DNA of 6,005 bases from Flavobacterium sp. (GCA_030682755.1 JAUXNR010000348.1:1-6005), one strand, 5' to 3'. Positions 1 through 6,005 are shown, counted from the stretch's first letter. Notes: generated by a model from the letters alone, not told the origin. Program-made: numbers and translations.

Positions 1-237
1 ACTTCAGAACCATTTGCTAATTGTTTTGAAAGTTTACAAGAAAATAAACAATTAAATATCGGTTGTGTTTTAAATGATAAATCATTTGTTTTTGATAACA
101 CAGAACAAATTAGTTTTAGTAAAAATAATGAAACCTTGATATTCTTTTTTCTTAAGCTTCTCTTAGAATTGCAAAAATTAGGAACGGTTAGACCTATGGA
201 TTTGAACAAATATATAGATCAACTAGATTCTCAATAA
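1..237 (+). CDS. 3' end of an unidentified protein gene (partial)
   Basis: An open frame runs from the first base of the window in frame 1 to a TAA stop at 235-237 and gives the last 78 residues of a protein whose start lies outside the window. The fragment is Asn-, Lys- and Phe-rich, with a hydrophobic stretch (LIFFFLKLLLEL, residues about 46-57) that looks more like a buried amphipathic helix than a clear membrane span, followed by GTVRPMDLNKYID. I do not recognise the family. It is taken as real because the frame is open from the edge to a stop that sits three bases before a terminator-like hairpin, and because the residue composition is protein-like. It converges on the mutB gene. The left-hand flanking sequence would be needed to name it. 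Confidence 0.65.
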   Translation, partial: TSEPFANCFESLQENKQLNIGCVLNDKSFVFDNTEQISFSKNNETLIFFFLKLLLELQKLGTVRPMDLNKYIDQLDSQ

Positions 238-239
238 AA

Positions 240-265
240 AAACACCAACTTTTCAGTCGGTGTTT
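240..265. terminator. Probable bidirectional intrinsic terminator between convergent genes
   Basis: AAACACC (240-246) pairs with GGTGTTT (259-265). After one A/C mismatch, AC (248-249) pairs with GT (256-257), closing a six-base loop. Read on the minus strand the hairpin runs straight into a tract of T residues (complement of 236-242), the classic intrinsic form, and would end the mutB transcript 61 bases after its stop codon. On the plus strand it begins three bases after the stop of the partial gene, but the T-run there (280-285) comes about 15 bases later, so plus-strand termination is less certain. Confidence 0.65.
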
Positions 266-326
266 AATAGTTTTGTTAGTTTTTTCCAGATTCATAATGA
301 TAAGATTCTAGAAAATAGTAATGTTT

Positions 327-2453
327 CTAATCCTCTAAAAGCACCTCCAAAATACTAATCGCAGCTTCACTAATTTTCGTCCCAGGTCCAAAAACGGCAA
401 CCGCTCCTGCATCAAACAAAAATTGGTAATCTTGGTGCGGAATTACGCCACCTACAATCACCATAATATCTTCGCGGCCGTATTTTTTGAGTTCTTCAAT
501 CACTTGTGGTACCAAGGTTTTATGTCCGGCAGCCAAGGAAGAAACGCCTAAAATATGCACGTCATTTTCTACGGCTTGTTTGGCAGCTTCGGCAGGGGTT
601 TGAAAAAGTGGGCCAATGTCCACATCAAAACCAACATCGGCATAACCGGTTGCGACTACTTTTGCTCCGCGATCGTGACCGTCTTGTCCCATTTTTGCAA
701 TCATAATGCGGGGACGACGACCGTCTTTTTTGGCAAACGCATCGGCTAATTGTTTCGCTTTTTCAAAGCTTTCGTCATTTTTAATTTCTTTACTATACAC
801 GCCGCTAAAAGTTCTAATTTGTGCTTTATATCGTCCGAAAATAGCTTCTAAGGCATCGCTTATTTCGCCAAGAGTTGCTCTGTTTCGGGCTGCTTCTAAG
901 GCTAAAGATAATAAATTTTCCTGACCTGATTTTGCAGATTCTGTCAATTTTGCTAAACTGGCTTTCACTTTTTCCGTATCACGAGCGGCTTTTATTTGAG
1001 CCAATCGTTCCAATTGTTGCTTGCGAACCATTTGGTTATCCACATCCAAAATCATCAACGGATCTTCTTTCTCCAAACGGTATTTGTTCACCCCAACAAT
1101 AATGTCTTGTCCGCTGTCAATTCTGGCTTGTTTTCTGGCGGCTGCTTCTTCTATTCGCAATTTCGGAATTCCGGCCTCAATGGCTTTGGTCATTCCGCCT
1201 AATTCTTCCACTTCTTCTATCAAAGCCCACGCTTTTTGAGCAATTTCATTCGTTAAACTTTCCACATAATAACTTCCTGCCCACGGGTCAACCGTTTTGC
1301 AGATTTTCGTTTCTTCTTGTAAAAAGATTTGTGTATTTCGTGCAATTCGAGCAGAGAAATCGGTAGGCAAAGCAATCGCTTCGTCCAATGCATTGGTATG
1401 CAACGATTGTGTTCCGCCAAAGGCAGCAGCAGCCGCTTCAATACACGTTCGAGCCACATTATTAAACGGATCTTGTTCTGTTAAACTCCAACCTGAAGTT
1501 TGACAATGCGTTCGCAACGCCAATGATTTTTCATCCTTTGGATTGAATTGTTTGAGTAATTTTGCCCACAACATTCGACCGGCACGCATTTTGGCGATTT
1601 CCATAAAATGATTCATCCCAATTGCCCAGAAAAACGAAAGGCGTGGAGCGAAGGTATCAATATCCATTCCGGCAGCTAATCCGGTTCGGATGTATTCTAA
1701 ACCATCAGCTAAGGTATAAGCCAATTCAATATCGGCAGTTGCTCCGGCTTCCTGCATGTGATACCCAGAAATCGAAATCGAGTTGAATTTGGGCATGTTT
1801 TTACTCGTATATTCAAAAATATCGGCTATGATTTTCATTGAAGGAGTAGGCGGGTAGATGTAGGTATTTCGCACCATAAACTCTTTCAAAATATCATTCT
1901 GAATTGTGCCCGAAAGTAAATTCGGAGCCACACCTTGTTCTTCTGCCGCTACGATATAAAACGCCATAATGGGTAAAACTGCACCATTCATTGTCATGGA
2001 AACTGACATTTCACCAAGCGGAATTTGGTCAAACAACACCTTCATGTCTTCCACCGAATCGATGGCGACACCTGCTTTTCCCACATCACCAACCACGCGT
2101 TCGTGATCAGAATCATATCCTCGGTGCGTGGCTAAATCAAACGCTACTGAAAGTCCTTTTTGTCCGGCAGCTAAATTTCTGCGGTAAAATGCATTACTTT
2201 CTTCGGCTGTAGAAAATCCGGCATATTGACGAATCGTCCACGGTCTGCGAACATACATCGTGGCATAAGGACCACGAAGATTAGGAGCAAATCCGGCACC
2301 AAAATCAAGATGTTCTAACTCTTTCAAATCATCTTTTGAATAGAACGATTTGAGCTCGATATTTTCGGCGGTTAGAAAATTGTTTTTTTCAGAGGTTTCT
2401 ACTTTCTGATTTTTGTTTTCTAATTTTATATGTTGGATGTTTTTTCTTTTCAT
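327..2453 (-). CDS. mutB: Methylmalonyl-CoA mutase, large (catalytic) subunit
   Basis: Cytoplasmic adenosylcobalamin-dependent isomerase that interconverts (R)-methylmalonyl-CoA and succinyl-CoA (EC 5.4.99.2), linking propionate metabolism to the TCA cycle. The 708-residue protein is full length for the family. The N-terminal substrate barrel (about 45-560) has the [19 protein letters not shown] signature at 61-79, with Y63 aligning to the family's radical-shielding tyrosine. [14 protein letters not shown] carries R195, the likely CoA-contacting arginine, and [12 protein letters not shown] has Y231 and H232, the active-site pair. The C-terminal B12 domain (about 578-705) has DGHDRG at 591-596, where H593 is the expected cobalt ligand, followed by the GVSSLAAGH and VGGVIP segments. 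The ATG overlaps the stop of the upstream lipoprotein gene by one base (TAATG), which suggests coupled translation; no Shine-Dalgarno is visible. The gene is visibly richer in G+C than the lipoprotein gene before it. It is also called scpA in some annotations. Confidence 0.98.
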   Translation of the reverse strand: MKRKNIQHIKLENKNQKVETSEKNNFLTAENIELKSFYSKDDLKELEHLDFGAGFAPNLRGPYATMYVRRPWTIRQYAGFSTAEESNAFYRRNLAAGQKGLSVAFDLATHRGYDSDHERVVGDVGKAGVAIDSVEDMKVLFDQIPLGEMSVSMTMNGAVLPIMAFYIVAAEEQGVAPNLLSGTIQNDILKEFMVRNTYIYPPTPSMKIIADIFEYTSKNMPKFNSISISGYHMQEAGATADIELAYTLADGLEYIRTGLAAGMDIDTFAPRLSFFWAIGMNHFMEIAKMRAGRMLWAKLLKQFNPKDEKSLALRTHCQTSGWSLTEQDPFNNVARTCIEAAAAAFGGTQSLHTNALDEAIALPTDFSARIARNTQIFLQEETKICKTVDPWAGSYYVESLTNEIAQKAWALIEEVEELGGMTKAIEAGIPKLRIEEAAARKQARIDSGQDIIVGVNKYRLEKEDPLMILDVDNQMVRKQQLERLAQIKAARDTEKVKASLAKLTESAKSGQENLLSLALEAARNRATLGEISDALEAIFGRYKAQIRTFSGVYSKEIKNDESFEKAKQLADAFAKKDGRRPRIMIAKMGQDGHDRGAKVVATGYADVGFDVDIGPLFQTPAEAAKQAVENDVHILGVSSLAAGHKTLVPQVIEELKKYGREDIMVIVGGVIPHQDYQFLFDAGAVAVFGPGTKISEAAISILEVLLED

Positions 2454-3106
2454 TATAGAATGCGTATTTTTTCTAAGAAAGGATCAAAATCAACTGGGAA
2501 TCCTGTTTCAAGCGACAAAGCAAAACTTTTTTTATTAAAACTCACAAAATAAACTTGCTTGAAATATTCATCCTCAACTTCAGGTATTTTTAATGTATAA
2601 ATTGCTTTAAAAATTTGGGCTTCTCTGGTTTCGAAAAACCGAGCTTCTTTTTTTTCGAATTTTAATCCTGTACTATAACTGATTTCATCATGATTTGCTC
2701 TAATTTGATTCAAAAGTAGTTGAGCATCAGCTTTGTTAAATTTGAAGTATTTTGTTGGAATCAAACTTAATATTGAACCGGACTCCAAGTGTTGAAATAA
2801 ATAAATATCATGACCAGATAAATAAAGATTTCTTAATCTTTCATTTTCAAAACTTATTACGATTGAATCTTCAGATTTTTCAACTAACTCTAAATATTCT
2901 GTTTTTGAAAGTTTTTTAAATTCTTTAGGTAGAAAAAGTTTAATTCCCTGACTTTCAATCGGAAAAAATTTTCCGATTAGTTCTGGTTTTTGACTTTCTA
3001 CAATTATTTTTTGAGATTCTTTAACGGCTTCAACACAAGAAGTCAATGAAGAAACTGTAAAAACTGACACTATTAAAATTAAAATTCTTTTATACATTTT
3101 GTTCAT
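2453..3106 (-). CDS. Unidentified lipoprotein encoded between the mutase subunits
   Basis: A 217-residue protein of unknown function. The N-terminus is a lipoprotein signal: basic MNKMYKR, a hydrophobic core (8-20), then the lipobox L21-T22-S23-C24, so the mature protein should be lipid-anchored at C24, outside the cytoplasm. The rest is a soluble mixed alpha/beta domain with no further membrane span. The pattern of a segment like [14 protein letters not shown] (about 54-67) near the start and FLEKIRIL at the very end loosely resembles small PsbP/Mog1-like lipoprotein domains, but that is a weak guess. The start shown overlaps the mutA stop by 17 bases. A second in-frame ATG at 3097 (M4) gives an 8-base overlap and an equally good signal peptide, and may be the true start. 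Its stop overlaps the mutB ATG. An envelope protein co-translated with two cytoplasmic enzyme subunits is unexpected. Confidence 0.88.
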   Translation of the reverse strand: MNKMYKRILILIVSVFTVSSLTSCVEAVKESQKIIVESQKPELIGKFFPIESQGIKLFLPKEFKKLSKTEYLELVEKSEDSIVISFENERLRNLYLSGHDIYLFQHLESGSILSLIPTKYFKFNKADAQLLLNQIRANHDEISYSTGLKFEKKEARFFETREAQIFKAIYTLKIPEVEDEYFKQVYFVSFNKKSFALSLETGFPVDFDPFLEKIRIL

Positions 3107-4451
3107 TTTTCAATCTTTCTTGCTCCAATTTCTCCGCCAAACGTCTTTCAAAAATCGGCGTAACCAAAGTCTTTCTCGGATTATTTTTTACAAAAGGAAA
3201 TAATTCCAACTCATTTGCCATTCTATCATTTTTGTTTGGATATTTATTTGTTCCCAATAAAACTTCTTTTCCGGAATCAAATAAATCTTGCTCCTTTTGA
3301 GCACTTTCGTTGATTTTTCGCTGAATGGTACCTTCAATAAATTGTGTAATCAATCCACCGTTTGTTTCAATATCTTTAAACAATTCTAAAGCTTTTTCGG
3401 CTAATTGTTCGGTTAACGTTTCGATGTAATAAGCACCGTCCGCCGGATTATTTACTTGATTAAAATAACTTTCGTGTTTTAAGACCAACAATTGATTGCG
3501 TGCAATTCGGTCTCCAAATTCATTGTCTTTGTGATAAATAGCATCATAAGCCAAATTCGAGATTCCGTCTGCTCCACCCAAAATGGCACTCATGCATTCG
3601 GTCGTAGTGCGAAGCATGTTTACATTATAATCGTATAAGGTTTTGTTGCGTTTGGTTGGCGTAACCACAATTTGACAATTTAATGTGTGATTGTATTCCT
3701 TGGCTAATGAATTAAAAAGCAATCGCAATGCTCGGAGTTTAGCCATTTCAAAAAAATAATTGGTACCCACTGAAACTTCAAATGTAATGGGAGATGAAAT
3801 GTTTTCAATTCGATTAAAATATTCATTCACATGAGCCAATGAATAAGCCAATTGCTGCACAATATTCGCTCCCGCATTTTGATACAAATCTGTTTTACAA
3901 CTTAAAAAAGGAATTTTTAAATAGGAAATTAAATTCAATTCATTAAAATCTTTTTCTAATGAAGAAAACCAATTTCCTTCCTTTGCCAACTGACCAACCG
4001 CATCTTGTAAAATGATTATTTTATATTGATTTTGATTTGCAAAAGCGTCAATTTTTTTGATAAATTCCGCAGAAAGAAACAACAAATTAAAATAATACGT
4101 AATATTTTCTTTTGGAAGATTTCCCATCAATTCGTCCAAGGAAACGGCATCATTTTCAATCGTAAACCGAATAGATTCTGCACCTCTTTTTAAAGAATCC
4201 AATGCTCTTTCGTTAGATTTTTTTACATCATACACATAAATGTTTTGAATGATTTTGAATCCTTGAGTTGTTGGGTATTCATATTTAGCTTGTACTTCAT
4301 CGCCATGATAAAAAGGTTTTACTTTTATGCCTTCAGGACTTTCCCAAACTAAAGTTTCGTTGTAATCAGCACCTTTTAATTCATATTGAATTTGCTGTTT
4401 CCATTGTTTGCTGGAAATGGGATCGAATGATGAAAATAATTTTTTGGTCAT
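3090..4451 (-). CDS. mutA: Methylmalonyl-CoA mutase, small (non-catalytic) subunit, barrel only
   Basis: Structural partner of MutB in the cytoplasmic methylmalonyl-CoA mutase heterodimer. The 453-residue protein opens with the MutA-type segment around LKGADYNETLVWESPEGI (25-42). It then follows the large subunit in order: QNAGANIVQQLAYSLAHVNEY (191-211), FFEMAKLRALRLL (233-245), DRIARNQLL (314-322), ADGAYYIETLTEQLAEKAL (337-355) and SGKEVLLGTNKYPNKND (393-409). At the place of the catalytic GYH of MutB (230-232) it has TDL (187-189), so the Tyr/His pair is gone, as expected for a non-catalytic subunit. It ends right after the barrel and has no cobalamin-type C-terminal domain, whereas the Propionibacterium small subunit keeps a vestigial one (about 638 residues). 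The ATG lies five bases after the divIC-like stop, which is followed directly by a second in-frame stop (TAA TAG). An AGGA abuts the ATG, too close to act as a normal Shine-Dalgarno. Confidence 0.95.
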   Translation of the reverse strand: MTKKLFSSFDPISSKQWKQQIQYELKGADYNETLVWESPEGIKVKPFYHGDEVQAKYEYPTTQGFKIIQNIYVYDVKKSNERALDSLKRGAESIRFTIENDAVSLDELMGNLPKENITYYFNLLFLSAEFIKKIDAFANQNQYKIIILQDAVGQLAKEGNWFSSLEKDFNELNLISYLKIPFLSCKTDLYQNAGANIVQQLAYSLAHVNEYFNRIENISSPITFEVSVGTNYFFEMAKLRALRLLFNSLAKEYNHTLNCQIVVTPTKRNKTLYDYNVNMLRTTTECMSAILGGADGISNLAYDAIYHKDNEFGDRIARNQLLVLKHESYFNQVNNPADGAYYIETLTEQLAEKALELFKDIETNGGLITQFIEGTIQRKINESAQKEQDLFDSGKEVLLGTNKYPNKNDRMANELELFPFVKNNPRKTLVTPIFERRLAEKLEQERLKNEQNV

Positions 4452-4456
4452 TCCTA

Positions 4457-4801
4457 TTAATTTTTGGTTTTGCTATCATTTGGCGAATTTTTGTCAAATT
4501 CAATGATATAAATGTCTTCACTATCTCGTTTCATATAGTATTTTTCACGAGCATATTTTTCAATATAATCAGGGTTTTTTAGTCGCTTGATTTCTAAACA
4601 GTCTTTTTTAATTTCTTCCTGATAATATTTTTTATTGGTTTCCAATTCATCCAATTGTTTATTTAAAATTCGATGTTCTAAATAAGAGTAATTGTCTAAA
4701 AAAAGCATCCAAACGGCAAAGAAAGCCAAAACCAAAACGTATCGATTTCCAACAAATCTAAACCATGGATATTTGTCTTTTAAACGTTGAATGAATTTCA
4801 T
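4457..4801 (-). CDS. DivIC/FtsB-family septum formation initiator
   Basis: A small bitopic inner-membrane protein of 114 residues with the layout of the FtsB/DivIC family, which in other bacteria joins FtsL and FtsQ/DivIB in the divisome and helps activate septal wall synthesis. The order is a short cytoplasmic head with basic residues (1-20), one membrane span (about 21-35, YVLVLAFFAVWMLFL), a heptad-like coiled coil (about 42-75, rich in Leu, Lys and Glu), then the family's C-terminal segment NPDYIEKYAREKYYMKRDSED (76-96) and an acidic, low-complexity tail. The length is normal for the family. It starts two bases after the udk stop and ends five bases before mutA, so it is inside the operon. 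The family assignment is firm; which of the two orthologues it corresponds to functionally is not decided by the sequence. Confidence 0.92.
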   Translation of the reverse strand: MKFIQRLKDKYPWFRFVGNRYVLVLAFFAVWMLFLDNYSYLEHRILNKQLDELETNKKYYQEEIKKDCLEIKRLKNPDYIEKYAREKYYMKRDSEDIYIIEFDKNSPNDSKTKN

Positions 4802-4803
4802 AG

Positions 4804-5412
4804 TTAAAGAATTCGTTGGTTAATTACAGCACGAACAACGTCAATTGCAACGGTATTGTATTTATCATTTGGAATAATAATATCAGCAAAAGCTTTTGTG
4901 GGTTCAATGAATTGTTGGTGCATTGGCTTTAATGTTGTCTGATATCTGTTCAATACTTCGTCCATGTCTCTACCGCGTTCAGCGATATCTCGTTTTAGTC
5001 TTCTGATTAAACGTTCGTCAGAATCAGCATGAACATATACTTTTATGTCAAACATGTCACGTAACTCAGAATTTGCTAAAATTAAAATTCCTTCAACAAT
5101 CATAACTTTTCTCGGGTGTGTTATCACCGTGTCATCAGTTCTGTTATGCGTTACAAAAGAGTAAACCGGTTGTTCAATGATATTCCCTTTTTTTAATTCT
5201 TTGAGGTGTTCTGTTAAAAGTTCAAAATCAATGGCTCTCGGATGATCAAAATTGATTTTTGTTCTTTCTTCATAACTCAAATTATTTGTTTCTTTATAAT
5301 ACGAATCTTGGGAGATGATACCAACTTCCGTTTCAGGAAGTTCGTTCATGATTTGGTGAACAACTGTAGTTTTTCCACTTCCTGTTCCTCCTGCTATACC
5401 GATAATTAGCAT
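4804..5412 (-). CDS. udk: Uridine kinase
   Basis: Cytoplasmic P-loop kinase of the pyrimidine salvage pathway that phosphorylates uridine (and cytidine) to the monophosphate (EC 2.7.1.48). With the ATG at 5412 the protein has 202 residues, normal for bacterial Udk. The Walker A loop GGTGSGKT is at 8-15. Q35-D36-S37-Y38-Y39 carries the presumed catalytic aspartate D36. Further nucleoside-site segments are KINFDHPRAID (52-62), PVYSFVTHNR (82-91, with Y84 and H89) and VEGIL (106-110). The Arg-rich lid is at about 134-148. The reading frame stays open upstream to a TTG at 5442, but those extra residues are not family-like and fall on a promoter-like box, so the ATG is preferred. The next gene follows after two bases. 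There is no obvious metabolic link to the mutase genes downstream. Confidence 0.96.
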   Translation of the reverse strand: MLIIGIAGGTGSGKTTVVHQIMNELPETEVGIISQDSYYKETNNLSYEERTKINFDHPRAIDFELLTEHLKELKKGNIIEQPVYSFVTHNRTDDTVITHPRKVMIVEGILILANSELRDMFDIKVYVHADSDERLIRRLKRDIAERGRDMDEVLNRYQTTLKPMHQQFIEPTKAFADIIIPNDKYNTVAIDVVRAVINQRIL

Positions 5413-5439
5413 CTTGTAAAATTGATTGTTTAGGTTCAA

Positions 5440-5447
5440 CAAAAATA
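5440..5447 (-). promoter_or_regulatory. Possible Bacteroidota -7 promoter element for udk
   Basis: On the minus strand this reads TATTTTTG, an exact match to the Bacteroidota -7 consensus TAnnTTTG, and it would place a transcript start about 20 bases before the udk ATG. No clear TTG element is found at the usual distance upstream, so this is a half-match in AT-rich DNA. If real, it lets the udk-divIC-mutA-lipoprotein-mutB set be transcribed apart from the 68-residue gene. Confidence 0.3.
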
Positions 5448-5481
5448 GAAATTATAAACGGAGGATGGAATATTTTTGATT

Positions 5482-5688
5482 TTAATTTTCAGATGATTCG
5501 TCATTCTTTTTCTTTCGTTTCCAGATATAATAAAGAATCAGTAGTACAATAGGAATTACGATGTAAAGTATGATATCATTTAATGAGTTTAATGATATGG
5601 TTCCGGTATCACCCGGAATTCCTGAAGGTCTTTGTGCAAAGAGAATAGCAGGGAAAAGAATAGTCAGTAGCATTATTATAGTTTTCAT
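5482..5688 (-). CDS. Small exported single-span membrane protein, unidentified
   Basis: A 68-residue protein of unknown function. Residues 1-18 form a signal peptide (MKTIIMLLTILFPAILFA) with a likely cut before Q19, the 'FAQ' pattern frequent in Bacteroidota. A short Pro/Gly-rich extracytoplasmic stretch follows (19-36), then one membrane span (about 38-56) that ends in the basic patch KRKKK (57-61) and a polar tail. The basic residues after the span predict a cytoplasmic C-terminus, so the mature protein would be a roughly 50-residue type I membrane peptide. The ATG lies four bases from a perfect inverted repeat at 5692-5708, and no Shine-Dalgarno is visible. udk follows after 69 bases without a terminator-like hairpin. 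The start, signal peptide and span make a real gene likely despite the small size; no family was recognised. Confidence 0.75.
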   Translation of the reverse strand: MKTIIMLLTILFPAILFAQRPSGIPGDTGTISLNSLNDIILYIVIPIVLLILYYIWKRKKKNDESSEN

Positions 5689-5691
5689 AGC

Positions 5692-5708
5692 TTGTAATTT
5701 GATTACAA
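5692..5708. promoter_or_regulatory. Perfect 7-base inverted repeat just upstream of the 68-residue gene
   Basis: TTGTAAT (5692-5698) and ATTACAA (5702-5708) are exact reverse complements around a TTG spacer, ending four bases upstream of the ATG at 5688. It could be an operator for a dimeric regulator or a small hairpin in the leader over the start site. Its low complexity means chance is possible. No complete promoter is evident nearby; the closest minus-strand match is TAAAATTTG (complement of 5714-5722), one base longer than the -7 consensus. Confidence 0.35.
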
Positions 5709-5714
5709 TTTACA

Positions 5715-5754
5715 AATTTTAAAATTGAAAATCAATTAATTATGAAAATCATAA
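5715..5754. repeat. Cluster of perfect AT-rich palindromes, two sharing the core GAAAATC
   Basis: Three perfect palindromes lie together: AATTTTAAAATT (5715-5726), AATTGAAAATCAATT (5723-5737) and TTATGAAAATCATAA (5740-5754). The last two are both 15 bases with the same central GAAAATC, and their centres are 17 bases apart, so they are also a degenerate direct repeat. This arrangement suits paired protein-binding sites upstream of the minus-strand operon, but AT-rich intergenic DNA yields such patterns readily. Confidence 0.35.
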
Positions 5755-5813
5755 GGTTTTTGAAGGATGGGTTTCAAAATTATTTTCTGAACCTGAATAT
5801 AGGAAATGTTGCT

Positions 5814-5928
5814 CACCAAAATCCTTTGAGCTTCGCTCTGAGTCCTTTTTTGGTTTCAATCCTTACAAGCAAGCTTGACGGCTTTAAACCAAAAAATCCC
5901 TCCCACTTGCGTGGAAAGGATTTTGGTG
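5814..5928. repeat. Structured inverted-repeat element abutting the tRNA-Pro 3' end
   Basis: A perfect 14-base inverted repeat (5814-5827 with 5915-5928) encloses three further hairpins: GAGC-TTC-GCTC (5828-5838), an 11-base stem (5846-5856 with 5886-5896), and CCAC-TTGC-GTGG (5903-5914). The first and last abut the outer stem, so the whole can be drawn as a four-way junction. The motif ACCAAAA occurs at 5815 and 5888 and its complement TTTTGGT at 5848 and 5921, so each half can also fold alone as a hairpin. On the minus strand, the tRNA's strand, the small loops become GAA (inside GCGAAGC) and GCAA, both known as very stable loops. The right arm includes the last two bases of the tRNA. It may be a REP/MITE-like repeat or a structured tRNA trailer with terminator function. 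There is no protein gene here. Confidence 0.55.
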
Positions 5929-6004
5929 GTCGGGGTGGCAGGATTCGAACCTGCGGCCTCCTGCTCCCAAAGCAGGCGCGATAACCGGGCTACGCTACAC
6001 CCCG
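5927..6004 (-). tRNA. tRNA-Pro, anticodon UGG
   Basis: A complete cloverleaf can be read on the minus strand: acceptor stem CGGGGTG with CACCCCG, a D arm with GCG/CGC and a GG in its loop, anticodon stem CCTGC/GCAGG around loop TTTGGGA (anticodon TGG, complement of 5967-5969), variable loop AGGCC, and T arm GCAGG-TTCGAAT-CCTGC. The discriminator is A (5930), and the CCA end is encoded in the DNA (5927-5929). The C1 start and A73 are normal for bacterial proline tRNAs. The gene ends one base from the right edge, so its promoter is outside the window. The structured element at 5814-5928 follows directly. Confidence 0.97.
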
Positions 6005-6005
6005 A

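Noticed and set aside
1253..1459. A 68-codon minus-strand open frame inside mutB
   Set aside because: It is an out-of-frame shadow of the mutB coding sequence.
506..2212. Several plus-strand open frames of 64-75 codons opposite mutB
   Set aside because: All lie antisense to a strongly conserved enzyme gene, and their residue composition (runs of His, Arg, Cys, Leu) is that of reverse-strand translation, with no domain or start context.
3090..4451. mutA as a truncated pseudogene
   Set aside because: Although shorter than the textbook subunit, it is intact, tightly packed in an operon and conserved along the whole barrel, so a domain-reduced functional form is more likely.
4804..5442. Longer udk starting at a TTG at 5442
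   Set aside because: The ten extra residues are not part of the family's N-terminus, and the TTG overlaps a promoter-like TATTTTTG box. The ATG at 5412 gives the normal 202-residue protein.
4452..5760. Cobalamin riboswitch controlling the mutase operon
   Set aside because: No intergenic gap ahead of the mutase genes is long enough, and no B12-box-like sequence was found upstream of udk or of the 68-residue gene.
5814..5928. CRISPR-like array
   Set aside because: The repeated ACCAAAA/TTTTGGT segments are only seven bases, inverted and unevenly spaced, with no spacer pattern.
5742..5984. An 80-codon plus-strand open frame
   Set aside because: It runs through the structured inverted-repeat element and antisense through the tRNA-Pro gene, so it is not a gene.
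5814..6004. Integration (att) site at the tRNA-Pro 3' end
   Set aside because: No direct copy of the tRNA 3' sequence and no integrase gene are seen in the window; the repeat here is inverted and lies mainly outside the tRNA.

Overview
The window looks like a stretch of chromosome from a flavobacterium (phylum Bacteroidota). The DNA is AT-rich. Shine-Dalgarno sequences are essentially absent at usable distances. A signal peptide ends in the 'FAQ' style common in this phylum, and the genes recognised (two-subunit methylmalonyl-CoA mutase, uridine kinase, a DivIC/FtsB-type protein) read like flavobacterial versions. This placement is inference from gene content and style, not from a marker gene.

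Layout. Bases 1-237 hold the 3' end of an unidentified gene on the plus strand. It converges on everything else across a hairpin at 240-265 that probably terminates transcription in both directions. From 5688 down to 327 the minus strand carries six tightly packed genes, in transcription order: a 68-residue membrane protein, uridine kinase (udk), a DivIC/FtsB-like septum protein, the small subunit of methylmalonyl-CoA mutase (mutA), an unidentified lipoprotein, and the large catalytic subunit (mutB). From udk onward the genes are separated by 2 to 5 bases or overlap by 1 to 17 bases, so udk-divIC-mutA-lipoprotein-mutB is almost certainly one transcript. The 68-residue gene lies 69 bases upstream of udk and may or may not belong to it. 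At the right edge is a proline tRNA (anticodon UGG) on the minus strand, with an encoded CCA end.

How the genes work together. MutA and MutB form the heterodimeric adenosylcobalamin enzyme that interconverts succinyl-CoA and (R)-methylmalonyl-CoA. MutB keeps the B12-binding domain and the catalytic Tyr/His pair. MutA is a barrel-only partner that has lost both. The kinase and the septum protein have no evident biochemical tie to the mutase; they appear to share transcription only. The lipoprotein lies between the two subunit genes and overlaps both, so its translation is probably coupled to theirs.

The least explained DNA is the 238 bases between the 68-residue gene and the tRNA. It holds several perfect short palindromes (5692-5754) and, abutting the tRNA 3' end, a 115-base element (5814-5928) able to fold into a closed stem with three internal hairpins, or alternatively into two adjacent hairpins. 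Apart from this, the window is ordinary housekeeping sequence, and I see no convincing new multi-gene system.
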